39,103 nucleotides of DNA from a virus, in IMG/VR virus record IMGVR_UViG_3300043446_000315, positions 1 to 39,103 of that record. One strand, given 5' to 3'. Positions 20,354 through 29,162 of the stretch are shown piece by piece (the first letter of the stretch is position 1; each line of letters starts with the position of its first letter). The notes under the pieces are model-generated. The model was not told the DNA's origin, ran no database searches, and was given only the letters and a program-made list of their open reading frames with translations. The position numbers and the translations under genes are program-made.

Positions 20354-20429
20354 GACAGTTCCCTGTACTCAGGTTGTAACGCTCCTCGCGTACTCGCAAG
20401 GGTCGAGTGTCTTATCTTATGGTTTTATT

Positions 20430-20708
20430 TTAATACTTTCCTTCAGAAAACACATTCACAAACACAGTTCCATCTTCTAATGCTTCAATTTCATGCCATT
20501 CTTTTTCTTTGAGGTTTATGGGTTGTGTGTGCTTGTCAATTATTTTTTCAATGTTTTCTTTGCGTATAACACAACTTCCAGCATGACACATGGTTAGATG
20601 TGCATAGGCGTGTTCATGTTTTGGCAATCCCTCGCCTGTATTGGCATGGTAAACATTTATAACTGCACCGTCATACATTACATTGTGCGTTGGATTGATT
20701 GCTCGCAT
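20430..20708 (-). CDS. small cupin-like protein in the tail cassette
   Basis: 92 residues with a single-cupin pattern: LPKHEHAYAHLTMCHAGSC (28-46, the H-x-H...E-like metal box) and a second strand pair KEWHEIEALEDGTVFVNVF. It overlaps the previous gene by 38 nt. Cupins are uncommon in phage tail operons; this one could be a small structural jelly roll or a metal-dependent enzyme acting on a surface sugar. A 76-nt non-coding gap with a CTCG/CGAG hairpin follows before the next gene. Confidence 0.65.
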   Translation of the reverse strand: MRAINPTHNVMYDGAVINVYHANTGEGLPKHEHAYAHLTMCHAGSCVIRKENIEKIIDKHTQPINLKEKEWHEIEALEDGTVFVNVFSEGKY

Positions 20709-20853
20709 TTTCTTTTTCCGTTTTTACATCCATCCATTTACCTACATAACCTACTGACGCATTTATATATCTAACTTGCATAACCATAGTACCGTCTGCT
20801 TTTTGAAACATACGAAACTCAGGTGTAGAGTTTGGATATATCCCGCAAATCAT
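20671..20853 (-). CDS. small tail-cassette protein
   Basis: 60 residues, ATGA overlap upstream. The segment EFRMFQKADGTMVMQVRYIN followed by GYVGKWMDV is a beta-rich pattern seen in small phage proteins linked to tail or fibre genes; no defined function. The downstream cupin-like gene starts inside it. Confidence 0.6.
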   Translation of the reverse strand: MICGIYPNSTPEFRMFQKADGTMVMQVRYINASVGYVGKWMDVKTEKENASNQSNAQCNV

Positions 20854-21092
20854 AGCGTTTGCGAACCTTGTGTTTGTGGTTGTGTAGGTTCAGGTGGTAC
20901 ATAAGGCTTAATTTCACCAAATTCACCAGCAATTATTCTGTTGTATAAATCAATACCATGTGCTTCTACATCAGTAGCCATTGCACCAAAAGGCATTTCT
21001 TCATTAAATTCTGCCCATTTCACAGTAATGTGAATACAGGATTGGTCTTGTGTTTGATAAAACGGGTTTTTAGCGTATTCAAGAGTTAGCAT
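20850..21092 (-). CDS. small hypothetical tail-cassette protein
   Basis: 80 residues with AAGGAAAT ahead of the ATG at 21092. Contains CIHITVKWAEFNEEMPFGAM, then DVEAHGIDLYNRIIAGEFGE and a Pro/Gln-rich end (PPEPTQPQTQ). This resembles short phage proteins lying between fibre genes that have no assigned role. Stop overlaps the next ATG. Confidence 0.65.
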   Translation of the reverse strand: MLTLEYAKNPFYQTQDQSCIHITVKWAEFNEEMPFGAMATDVEAHGIDLYNRIIAGEFGEIKPYVPPEPTQPQTQGSQTL

Positions 21093-21104
21093 TTTTATTT
21101 CCTT

Positions 21105-21620
21105 TTAAGATACACGACAAAATGTATACGGGTCTTGCGTTGGACAAGCGATAGTAACACCAGCACCTTTAGCCATACATCTCCAAGTACCAGCCCCTAT
21201 TCCATCAGGATTAGAATATGTGCTTCCAACTGTGTAAGTATTAGGGATACGAATTGTTACCCCGTAAGAACCAACAGAAGCGGCAGTAGGACAAGCAACA
21301 GTTAAAGTTCCACTAGTTGTAATAGTGCCACCAGATAAGCCGTTGCCTGTTGCTACTGAAGTAACAGTTCCAGAACCACCAGTTCCCGTAATAGTAACTG
21401 CGCCTGTTGACGCAGAAACTGATACTGTTCCAGCACCTGTTACAGATGTAACACCAGCATTTGTTAGCGTTACAGAACTGCCCAAACTAACTGCGCCACC
21501 GCCTGACATACCAGTTCCAGCCGTAATTGTTACCGCAGAATTTTGCAATCCAGCGTTTGAGGTTGCCCCGCTTGTGTTTAGGTTATTGGCAAAATTTGCC
21601 AGATTTAATGCTTGCGTCAT
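21105..21620 (-). CDS. tail fibre-like protein, Gly/Thr/Ser-rich
   Basis: 171 residues, ATGA overlap with the tail-tip protein gene. Middle region repeats short beta motifs (TAGTGMSGGG, VTSVTGAGTVSVS, VTSVATGNGLSGGT), the usual phage tail-repeat style, followed by a compact Cys-containing end (WRCMAKGAG, FCRVS). Probably a short fibre or receptor-binding decoration at the tail tip. Confidence 0.72.
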   Translation of the reverse strand: MTQALNLANFANNLNTSGATSNAGLQNSAVTITAGTGMSGGGAVSLGSSVTLTNAGVTSVTGAGTVSVSASTGAVTITGTGGSGTVTSVATGNGLSGGTITTSGTLTVACPTAASVGSYGVTIRIPNTYTVGSTYSNPDGIGAGTWRCMAKGAGVTIACPTQDPYTFCRVS

Positions 21621-24600
21621 ACCGCCCCCGTTCTAGTAAAAGTTTGTTGTACCAAAATGTTTGTGTTTGTTGTAGGAGTTGTGGACAAAGTGTATTGCCC
21701 ACTAGCCACGCCATAATCCACAGTTTCTAATAACAATGCGCCATTATTCCAGATATTAACGGCATTTACATCATAGGTAAAGGGATAGACTGCCTGTCCA
21801 GCAATCGTAAATGCATCAATGTTTACGGGTGTTCCATTGGGTACGCCAAGGTTGTTTTGCGACCATTGGATAATCTGCAAATCACCCGTACAAGCATTTA
21901 CAAAATTTATATCTTGTCCAACTATGTTGTAGTCTTGCGCGTTGATAACCGTGCCATTTAAAAATAATAGTTCGTAACCCGTAACCAGCGTAAATCCAGA
22001 TGCTGTGTAAGAGCCTTGATTGCTTAATGTTGCGGAGTTACGGGTAAATGAGTTATAAGTAACGCTAGAAGAATTAACAGATGCAAAAGAAATAATGGTC
22101 ACAATATCGCTAGCCGTAACACCAGTTCCTAAAGTAACAGATGAAGATGCGTCTGTATATTCGCTAGTATCTAGCAATAATCCATTTCTAAACACCCAAC
22201 AATTACCGACTACATATCTAGCACTTCTACTGACGCTAAAAACAGTTTGTCCGCTAGATGCCGTAAAAGCGGTCATGGTGTAATAAAAATCATCGGGCGC
22301 AGAAAATCCAACTACGCGACCATAAATATCAATAGTCAGCGTTGCAACAGATGAAGTTTTGGTATATGCGCCACCAGCAAAAGTTAACAATTGCGCCAAA
22401 CTTGCCACGACTTGACCCTGTGGATTGTTGCTAATTGCAATTTCGCCCGTGCCGACTGTGGTTGTGCCTGTTTGTATTAATTGACCAGTACGCACATTAA
22501 GGTCAATTATGTTATAACCATCCTCTAACCCGTTCCAAGTTGTTGGGTCATAATTGGTTGTATCAGTAGGTACAAACTGCGCTGAACCAGCCGCAAAATC
22601 TGCATTGCCCGTAGAAAAACTCACTAGATTATTAGTGCGATTATTCCAAAGAACATAGTTTGTTGTGCCAAATGTAGGACTTGCTGGATACCAGTTGTAA
22701 TCAGATGGCGTTGTAGAAAATACTGGATTGTTTAAGTTGTAGATACCAAAATAAGTTTTGCCACCACGAGGGCTAGAACTAAATCCAGTTCCTGTTGCAC
22801 TTGTTGCGTAGGCTATGCTTAAATATCTTGCAGAGAATTGGAATGTCAAAGGTCGCCAATTCAATACAGAACTAGCAGAACTAAATGGAGACTTAGCCAC
22901 AGAGTTAACCATGCGACTAAAGAAATACCAGTTACCAGCAGTCAATCCAGATACCGTCACGGCTGGCATTACTTCACTATTTCCATAGGGTGTGCCATTA
23001 CTCTGCACGGCTGTCGTGCCAGCAAATATCATTTGTGCCATTGTGGGCGTAGCAAATGCCGAATACCAAACCTCTGCATATTGCGTAATACCAGCACTAG
23101 AGGTTGTGACAATTACTTGAAATGATGGTACGGGCGCAGATGCTAATACATTAGAAACAGTAGGCGTAGGCACAGTTCCAAAAATATTAGGGTTAGGCAA
23201 TCCCGTATTAGCAGATGGCGTGAATTGTGTAATGTTGGCATCATTAAACACAGTCGGATCATAGTTAGTCATTGTCAAATCGACTGTGATTTCCCCGTCT
23301 TGACCAAACTTTTGCACCACTTTTGTGATTCTGAATAACTTAGCAGTCCAGCCATAGTTAACGCTTGTGACTGTAACAATATCGCCAGCGTTCAATTCCA
23401 GACCAATGTAGCCGACTGTGCAAGTAACTTGCAAATCCATACGGGCAGACTTTAGGAATCTATTTCCTAGCATTTGCGCTTGGACATTGTTGTTACACAA
23501 ATTTAACTGTACCGTCTGCATATTGACGGGTTCGTTAGGATATAGCAAAGAAGGCGCAACCACCGCCAAATCTATTTGCGTAGTGTTAAATGCGCTGTTT
23601 ATGCTTAAGTCTGGAAATTGGCATTGCGCTATGTTGTAGGTGTTAGAAATATCTAGCGTAGATATGTTCATTGACGAAATCATGTTGCTATCATTTATGT
23701 CCATAGCAACCGTGTATGTCGGGCTTTGCACAATGACTGACCACAACCCATATATTTCGTTGTACTGCAAAAGACAATCACAACAGTTAGTCATGTCTTG
23801 CAGATTCTGCATGATGGTTTTTGTGGTATCCACAAAGCCATTCATTTTGAATCGCGCCTGTGTAGCAGAGCCACCAGAATAAGGTGTGTAGTTAATTGTT
23901 TGATTGCAATATGTATTTAGGGCAGTCAGGCTTGTTGTGTCTATTTGTGCCGTAGGTATTGCCGCGCCATATCTTGTATTGGTCAAATAATCATAAAGCA
24001 CATCTCCCGCGCTATTGCGTGGATTTATCACCTCAAATTGTGTTTGCTCTATGTTAGTAATGTTGGCGTTTTGGTTATAGTTCAAATGCACGATAGCAAA
24101 CGCACAATCGCTCATTAGTTTTGTGGAATCCCATGTATAGGATAGCCCACTTGTCTGCATTACAGTTATTGCACTTGTAGACGAATTGACTGGGCTGTTA
24201 GAGCCGTTGTTATATAAATAAATATATAAATGTCCGCTTACGCTGTTGTCTGTCGTGCCTGTGGATTGGTCTGTAAGCCCTACAACTTTTGTCTGGTCTG
24301 TCCCATCAAACACGCACAATTTACCGCCATAGTAAATGTTGCCAAATGACAGCGTGTCTGGCGTTGCCCCGCCTGTTACTTCGCAAATAGACAACACATA
24401 GTAAAGGTCTTGATTGTTAGTTGTAATGCTTAAATCGGTAATAGTGCCACCAATGTATGTTCTGCCATAGACAATAGGCAATTTATTATTTGTGGCTGGT
24501 GCTACTTGTAGATTGCTTCCCGTATTTAGCGTATTTTCGTTTGCATTAGGCTGTACAGGGTCACTTGCAAATGCTTTAGAAACAATAGATGATGCAACCA

Positions 24601-24682
24601 TTGTGACAGCAAATGAGATAACTTGCGCTGTCATTCCAACAATGCCAACCTCTGCTAATAATGGTATTAATACAAACGACAT
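21617..24682 (-). CDS. central tail-tip / host-specificity protein (J-like)
   Basis: 1021 residues, the largest protein. N-terminus with a hydrophobic stretch (EVGIVGMTAQVISFAVTMVA), then LPIVYGRTYIGGTITDLSIT and LYYVLSICEVTGG, the start of the J/gp53-like hub family; IGLELNAGDIVTVTSVNYGW around 460-480 is the hub's OB-like part. The second half holds fibronectin-like and beta-rich modules. It forms the tail hub that contacts the host receptor. Located directly after the small tail-tip genes and before fibres, as in lambdoid phages. Confidence 0.86.
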   Translation of the reverse strand: MSFVLIPLLAEVGIVGMTAQVISFAVTMVASSIVSKAFASDPVQPNANENTLNTGSNLQVAPATNNKLPIVYGRTYIGGTITDLSITTNNQDLYYVLSICEVTGGATPDTLSFGNIYYGGKLCVFDGTDQTKVVGLTDQSTGTTDNSVSGHLYIYLYNNGSNSPVNSSTSAITVMQTSGLSYTWDSTKLMSDCAFAIVHLNYNQNANITNIEQTQFEVINPRNSAGDVLYDYLTNTRYGAAIPTAQIDTTSLTALNTYCNQTINYTPYSGGSATQARFKMNGFVDTTKTIMQNLQDMTNCCDCLLQYNEIYGLWSVIVQSPTYTVAMDINDSNMISSMNISTLDISNTYNIAQCQFPDLSINSAFNTTQIDLAVVAPSLLYPNEPVNMQTVQLNLCNNNVQAQMLGNRFLKSARMDLQVTCTVGYIGLELNAGDIVTVTSVNYGWTAKLFRITKVVQKFGQDGEITVDLTMTNYDPTVFNDANITQFTPSANTGLPNPNIFGTVPTPTVSNVLASAPVPSFQVIVTTSSAGITQYAEVWYSAFATPTMAQMIFAGTTAVQSNGTPYGNSEVMPAVTVSGLTAGNWYFFSRMVNSVAKSPFSSASSVLNWRPLTFQFSARYLSIAYATSATGTGFSSSPRGGKTYFGIYNLNNPVFSTTPSDYNWYPASPTFGTTNYVLWNNRTNNLVSFSTGNADFAAGSAQFVPTDTTNYDPTTWNGLEDGYNIIDLNVRTGQLIQTGTTTVGTGEIAISNNPQGQVVASLAQLLTFAGGAYTKTSSVATLTIDIYGRVVGFSAPDDFYYTMTAFTASSGQTVFSVSRSARYVVGNCWVFRNGLLLDTSEYTDASSSVTLGTGVTASDIVTIISFASVNSSSVTYNSFTRNSATLSNQGSYTASGFTLVTGYELLFLNGTVINAQDYNIVGQDINFVNACTGDLQIIQWSQNNLGVPNGTPVNIDAFTIAGQAVYPFTYDVNAVNIWNNGALLLETVDYGVASGQYTLSTTPTTNTNILVQQTFTRTGAV

Positions 24683-25099
24683 TTATATAACCCAATCATT
24701 AGCGATTTTTTTTGCGCCATATTTAGACAAATCCGCATCGGTGAAATTGGAAATATAAAATTCCACAATTTCATCCCGTGCTTTCATTTCATTGCCAATT
24801 TCAATGTATTTTTTTATAAGTTTTACGCTTGTTTTTTTGCTAGTGCTGTAAAGCATAGATTCTTGCAAAATCCACAATTTAGGAATCCAAAAACACGGGG
24901 CTTTTAGCGCACAAAGAAATCCATCTTCTGCAATCAGCACAAAACCTAGACCAGCGTATATTTTGGCTAGTTGCTCATCTACAAAATTGCTTGACCATTT
25001 GTCTATATGCAAAGACAAAGCATTACCGTGGTTAGCATGGAATTCTTTTAGGAATTCTTTTATCTGCTCATTGTCAAACTTATTGGCAAATCTAATCAT
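24683..25099 (-). CDS. GNAT-like acetyltransferase in the tail module
   Basis: 138 residues from the ATG at 25099, ATGA overlap with the gene before. Pattern of a GNAT fold: MIRFANKFDNEQIKEFLKEF start, AKIYAGLGFVLIAEDGFLCA (beta3-beta4), WILQESMLYSTS and a C-terminal YIEIGNEMKARDEIVEFYI. Similar small acyltransferase-like proteins occur next to tail-tip genes in many siphoviruses; whether they are active or structural is unknown. The acetyl-CoA loop (Q/RxxGxG/A) is poorly conserved here. Confidence 0.6.
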   Translation of the reverse strand: MIRFANKFDNEQIKEFLKEFHANHGNALSLHIDKWSSNFVDEQLAKIYAGLGFVLIAEDGFLCALKAPCFWIPKLWILQESMLYSTSKKTSVKLIKKYIEIGNEMKARDEIVEFYISNFTDADLSKYGAKKIANDWVI

Positions 25100-25683
25100 A
25101 CTTGTTTGCCGAATGGGTAATAAATTGTTGACACAAACCCAACGCGATTCATGCTTGTATCTGTCGAATTGTAAAACTTCCAACTGGCGTCATTGGTAAA
25201 TCTGCCACCAGTACGGTTTTGCAAAATAATCTGGATGCTAGATGCGCTGACAGATATTGTGCCTACAAACATTCTTGCATCTTCCATCCATTGTTCGCTA
25301 ATGGTAAAAGTATTTATATAACCATAAAAATATTGATACAGACCGCCCGTGCCACCGCCAGTTATAAGGTTGCCATCGGTATCAAAAAAGCCTTTCCACA
25401 TTGTTATCTGTGAGCCTTTAATTTCCTGTCCTAGCACCCACCCAAGCAATGCAGTATCTATACCGACCAGCGTTATGGATGTTTGGTTAGCGGTACTCTT
25501 AATGTCGCGCTGTACCTCACCAATACCAATCAGCGACCCTAGCCCGTCAAATGTTCCAATACCAGATATGGTCAATGCTGTTGGCGTAGTCGCAAACCGA
25601 TAAGTAGCCGTAGGCGTAACCACTTGCACAAAGTCTGCATAGCGGATATTGCTAGTGTTTTCTACGGGCGCAATTACATTCAT
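25096..25683 (-). CDS. tail-tip protein, unknown (DUF2163-like position)
   Basis: 195 residues. Beta-rich with IRYADFVQVVTPTATYRFAT, LGSLIGIGEVQRDIKST and NQTSITLVGIDTALLGWVLG; then YFYGYINTFTISEQWMEDAR and a C-terminal part. Such proteins occupy the place of the distal tail/tip adaptor between tape measure and J-like hub. It overlaps its neighbours by 4 nt on both sides. Confidence 0.7.
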   Translation of the reverse strand: MNVIAPVENTSNIRYADFVQVVTPTATYRFATTPTALTISGIGTFDGLGSLIGIGEVQRDIKSTANQTSITLVGIDTALLGWVLGQEIKGSQITMWKGFFDTDGNLITGGGTGGLYQYFYGYINTFTISEQWMEDARMFVGTISVSASSIQIILQNRTGGRFTNDASWKFYNSTDTSMNRVGFVSTIYYPFGKQV

Positions 25684-26366
25684 AGCACCAGTTCCATTGC
25701 TTTAAATGTGGAGTTCCACGCCACAAACGAATCGTTAGTCATTGGGACTAGCGTATAGGTCGGGTATTGCTGTAAAACAATCTGGAATGTCACGCCTGTA
25801 TAAGTAGAGCCACCCATAGATACGGTTGTGCCATATTGACCAATTACCGCATTGACTGCACTTCCTAATGGTCCATTAATTAAATTTCTATGCACGGGGA
25901 TAGTAACCGTAGAGCCTGTTCCGCGCTGAACATCTGCGGTTGCTATGTAGGTATATAGCCCTATTTGGCAAAAGTCTCCAGTTTTAACAATGTAAGCAGA
26001 TGATGAAATGGCTGGCAGATTTCCAAGCACCATGTTTTTTGCGCTAGAACTGGTCTGCCATTGACATGACGCAATTTGCCCACTTGTCATATTGCCTTGA
26101 TAAGCAATGTAGTTAACCCAACCCGTAGAGCCAAAGTTTAAATACTGCGGTAAGGCTTTATCGTAGTAGCGTAAGTTTGCAAGCAATCCGCGATTGGTGC
26201 TGTATTGCAAATAACTGTGTGGCTTGAATTCAAACTGAAATGGCACAACCGTGATAATTTCAGATGTAGATATGCGTTGATTGCGTGAAATGACTTGCCC
26301 GACAAAACGCTGGTCATTGATAGACACAGATTCAGCGATAGCAAGAATGTCGTTAATGTTTGCCAT
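25680..26366 (-). CDS. distal tail / tail-tip protein
   Basis: 228 residues, starting 4 nt after the tape measure stop. Contains VVPFQFEFKPHSYLQYSTNR near 40-60 and repeated beta segments (GSAVNAVIGQYGTTVSMGGS, FQIVLQQYPTY). By position (right after the tape measure) it is a distal tail protein candidate. No motif gives proof. Confidence 0.68.
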   Translation of the reverse strand: MANINDILAIAESVSINDQRFVGQVISRNQRISTSEIITVVPFQFEFKPHSYLQYSTNRGLLANLRYYDKALPQYLNFGSTGWVNYIAYQGNMTSGQIASCQWQTSSSAKNMVLGNLPAISSSAYIVKTGDFCQIGLYTYIATADVQRGTGSTVTIPVHRNLINGPLGSAVNAVIGQYGTTVSMGGSTYTGVTFQIVLQQYPTYTLVPMTNDSFVAWNSTFKAMELVL

Positions 26367-26369
26367 GTT

Positions 26370-28319
26370 TTACCTACTTTGCGGTAATGACCTTTGCGCG
26401 GTCTGGTTAGCCGCCCAAACTGCGCTCTTGTTTTTAGCCAAAAATTGTGTGGCTGATTGTGTATCTATCGCGCTCATGTTGGCGATATATGGACCATTGT
26501 AGGTAATGCTTGGCTGATTGTTACCTAATGAGCCAAGCATATTATTAGGAATAATTGTGCCAGCCGTTTTAGGCACAAATATTTCTGGACCACGCTCACC
26601 AACAATAGATGGCTGTCCTACTGCGGGGTCACCGCCATTCGCATACATTCCAGAAACATCTATGCCATATTGATGTGCGCTTGCACTCATAGTTGTGCCA
26701 CCACTAAATAAACCACCAAACATTGACATTCCACCCATGCCTTTAAAAATAGATAAGGCTTGTGCTTTAAGTTGAATAGCAATAATGTCTTGAATGATGC
26801 TTTGGGCTAATGATTTAAATGATATTTTTCCAGTACGGGCAAAGTTATCTATTGCCGCTTCCATATTACCTATAACAGCCTCAAAAGCCATTTGCCCTTG
26901 TTCCATTTCTGTTTTGGCATTACGGAAGTAATCACGCATTGCCATTTCAAATCCCTGTCCAAATGTTCCTTGGCGCAATGCTTTTGTAGCCTCATTTCTA
27001 GCCCTAGCATTTTTTTCTGCTAAATCAAATAATTCATACTCTTGAAGTATGAGTTGTTCTTTTGCGTCTTTATCTAGGTTTGTGTTTTGACCAATTTCTT
27101 TTATTTTTTGTGCTCGATTACTTTCAATTTCGTACAAATCTTTTTCTAACTGCACATCTTCTTGTCTCATGTGCAATCCGCGAATACTTAATTCAAACAT
27201 TGCTTGCTGGTCTTTTAATTCACGCTCTGCAACTTGCTGACGAATAGCAATCGTATGATAGGCTTCAACTTCTTTTTCTAAGGTTTGCATCCTTAATTTA
27301 TCTTGGTCTTGCAAATCTTTATTAATAATTCGATTGTTATGCAATGCCAATGCCGCCAATCTTTTGGCTTCGGCATCTACACCTTCTTTTGTTTTTCTTC
27401 CATATCCTGTTGCGCTCTCTTGTCCCATCCAATCTTTGTATGGTCCAGTATCAAATTGCCCTAATTCCTGAAGTCTTTTAAAACGCGCATATTCATCATT
27501 AAATTTTTTAAGTTTTTCTGCATCTGCACCAAACATTGCAAAACCAAATGCACTTGTAAAGTCATACAACATTTTCATGTTGCGACCTAAATTTTCAAAT
27601 ACATCTGTCAGTTTTTGCATTTCTAATTTGGTTTCTTCTACCCAATTTAGAAACCTTAATGCTGGTGTTCCAATAAATTCTGTAAATGCAACTAAAGATT
27701 CATGTTGCATTTTGTGGAGTTTGTCCCATGCATCACCAGCATCTTTTACGCTCTGTGCTTGTTCCTCTGTAATATGGGTTATTTTTTCCATATCACGCGC
27801 AACATCACCAATAGCAACGCCTTTAACGGCTTTGCCAAACATTTCCATAGCGCGAGCATTTCTTGTCAATGTATCTGGCATTTGCTCAAGACCTTTAAAA
27901 GTCTTAGCAAGCAGTTGTTCCATGCTCATAGAGCCTAAATCTTTTAGGCTTATGCCAACATCTTTAAATGATTTTTGCGCTTCAAATGAGCCTGTTGCCG
28001 CCTTATCTACAAATGCAGTAAATGACGAAAGCATTTTGCTTGCGTTTTCTGCTCTACCACCGTTTTGCTCTAATGCCTCGCTTAACTTTAAAACAGTAGT
28101 AATTGCAACTTCGTTAGCAGTAGCCACATCTGCAATAGAGTCAGCAAACTCTAATGCTTTATAAGTCATTGCGGTGAATGCGGTTGCCGCCACAAGTCCA
28201 TAATTTTTGGCTTGCGTAGCAAATTCAGACAGATTCTTTTTGGCTTCTTCTATGCCTTTTACAAACTCTGCACTATCTATGCCTAGTCTTACACCTAGTC
28301 GAGCAATCGTATTAGCCAT
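26370..28319 (-). CDS. tail tape measure protein
   Basis: 649 residues. Helical N-terminus (LGIDSAEFVKGIEEAKKNLS), a hydrophobic helix region, long coiled coils (EKEVEAYHTIAIRQQVAERE, YEIESNRAQKIKEIGQN) and the lambda-H-like end: Gly/Met-rich LSIFKGMGGMSMFGGLFSGG then SIVGERGPEIFVPKTAGTII. At about 1.5 angstrom per residue this predicts a tail near 100 nm. It overlaps the chaperone T-like gene by 8 nt, as usual. Confidence 0.93.
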   Translation of the reverse strand: MANTIARLGVRLGIDSAEFVKGIEEAKKNLSEFATQAKNYGLVAATAFTAMTYKALEFADSIADVATANEVAITTVLKLSEALEQNGGRAENASKMLSSFTAFVDKAATGSFEAQKSFKDVGISLKDLGSMSMEQLLAKTFKGLEQMPDTLTRNARAMEMFGKAVKGVAIGDVARDMEKITHITEEQAQSVKDAGDAWDKLHKMQHESLVAFTEFIGTPALRFLNWVEETKLEMQKLTDVFENLGRNMKMLYDFTSAFGFAMFGADAEKLKKFNDEYARFKRLQELGQFDTGPYKDWMGQESATGYGRKTKEGVDAEAKRLAALALHNNRIINKDLQDQDKLRMQTLEKEVEAYHTIAIRQQVAERELKDQQAMFELSIRGLHMRQEDVQLEKDLYEIESNRAQKIKEIGQNTNLDKDAKEQLILQEYELFDLAEKNARARNEATKALRQGTFGQGFEMAMRDYFRNAKTEMEQGQMAFEAVIGNMEAAIDNFARTGKISFKSLAQSIIQDIIAIQLKAQALSIFKGMGGMSMFGGLFSGGTTMSASAHQYGIDVSGMYANGGDPAVGQPSIVGERGPEIFVPKTAGTIIPNNMLGSLGNNQPSITYNGPYIANMSAIDTQSATQFLAKNKSAVWAANQTAQRSLPQSR

Positions 28320-28635
28320 GCTTGAACCTATCCTGTTTAAAATCTGGTGCTTGGGTCATAAACGCCAGAAGGCTGTTATTTACTGCGGCTTTCTTGTCTT
28401 GTTCGCTCAATGGCGGGTAGATGTAATCATACGCGCTACCCAAAATATTGGCTAGTTTATATGGGCGAGAATTTGCCTGTCTCATGTAATTAAACACACC
28501 AGCAGTCAGCGTACCCAAAGTTTCCAATACGGCACGATTGCCAATCAGCCCATCTGCATACATTGTCTGTATTTGCGCCATTGTTATATCGTCTATGTCC
28601 GCAATAGAATCATGTGTATGCCCATTGAAAATCAT
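28312..28635 (-). CDS. tail assembly chaperone, T-like (made also by frameshift)
   Basis: 107 residues from the ATG at 28635, preceded by GAGGT; the frame is open without stop to 28670 and continues, through the slippery site at 28671-28677, from the upstream chaperone. Sequence features: IADIDDITMAQIQTMYADGL and NILGSAYDYIYPPLSEQDKK, with no further motif. It equals the T part of lambda G/GT. Independent translation is possible because it has its own start and ribosome binding site; the fused product is predicted as the main role. Confidence 0.75.
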   Translation of the reverse strand: MIFNGHTHDSIADIDDITMAQIQTMYADGLIGNRAVLETLGTLTAGVFNYMRQANSRPYKLANILGSAYDYIYPPLSEQDKKAAVNNSLLAFMTQAPDFKQDRFKHG

Positions 28636-28667
28636 TGCGACCTCAACTTGCTTTCTCAATGAGCAAA

Positions 28668-29150
28668 TTAGTTTCCCCGTGTTTCCTTATAGTTAGGGCT
28701 AATAGCCTCTGCAATTTTTTCCACTAAAGTTATTTGGATGGATATGGGAAATTCTGCTTCTATTTCCTCATAAGATAAGTCTGCTAATGAATCGGCTTCG
28801 TTTTCAGGTATAAGCAGTTTTATATATTCTGTAATCCTGTTCTGCGTCATCAATTTAAGTTTGGCAGTTTCGTGCAAAGATTTACCATTTATCAAAATGT
28901 CGTTATCTACAAACTTAAATTCCTCAGTTTCCTGATTTCTAAACTGCTCTATGGGCTTGGCAATCTGGTCATAGATTACCGCCACATCCTCATTTTTGGG
29001 GTTCTGGATGCGCTCATACATAGCATCAGATTCAGCCACAGTCGGAACTCTGACTTTGAAGGTATGACCGCCTAATTCAAATTGACGGATAAATAGATTT
29101 TTGCGCTTGCCCTCATATTGAGAGCCAAGCAATGTGGCTAGTTTTGTCAT
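28668..29150 (-). CDS. tail assembly chaperone, G-like
   Basis: 160 residues, beginning MTKLATLLGSQYEGKRKNLF. Central part FKVRVPTVAESDAMYERIQN and NRITEYIKLLIPENEADSLA, then acidic DLSYEEIEAEFP and VEKIAEAISPNYKE. Length and position before the tape measure match lambda gpG-type chaperones that keep the tape measure soluble and recruit tail tube protein. The last codons are GGA AAC TAA, containing the slippery heptamer that feeds into the next frame. Confidence 0.8.
   Translation of the reverse strand: MTKLATLLGSQYEGKRKNLFIRQFELGGHTFKVRVPTVAESDAMYERIQNPKNEDVAVIYDQIAKPIEQFRNQETEEFKFVDNDILINGKSLHETAKLKLMTQNRITEYIKLLIPENEADSLADLSYEEIEAEFPISIQITLVEKIAEAISPNYKETRGN
28671..28677 (-). promoter_or_regulatory. 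-1 ribosomal frameshift slippery site GGGAAAC
   Basis: Read on the minus strand: G GGA AAC TAA, an X XXY YYZ heptamer in phase with the G-like chaperone and directly followed by its stop. A -1 shift continues as AAA CTA ATT into the T-like frame, which has no stop up to its own start. Lambda uses GGGAAAG at the same place. Any stimulatory RNA structure was not identified. Confidence 0.85.
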
Positions 29151-29162
29151 ATATTTTCCCTA

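Noticed and set aside
17467-24682. Possible diversity-generating retroelement acting on the fibre or tail-tip gene
   Set aside because: No reverse transcriptase and no template repeat were found anywhere in the window.
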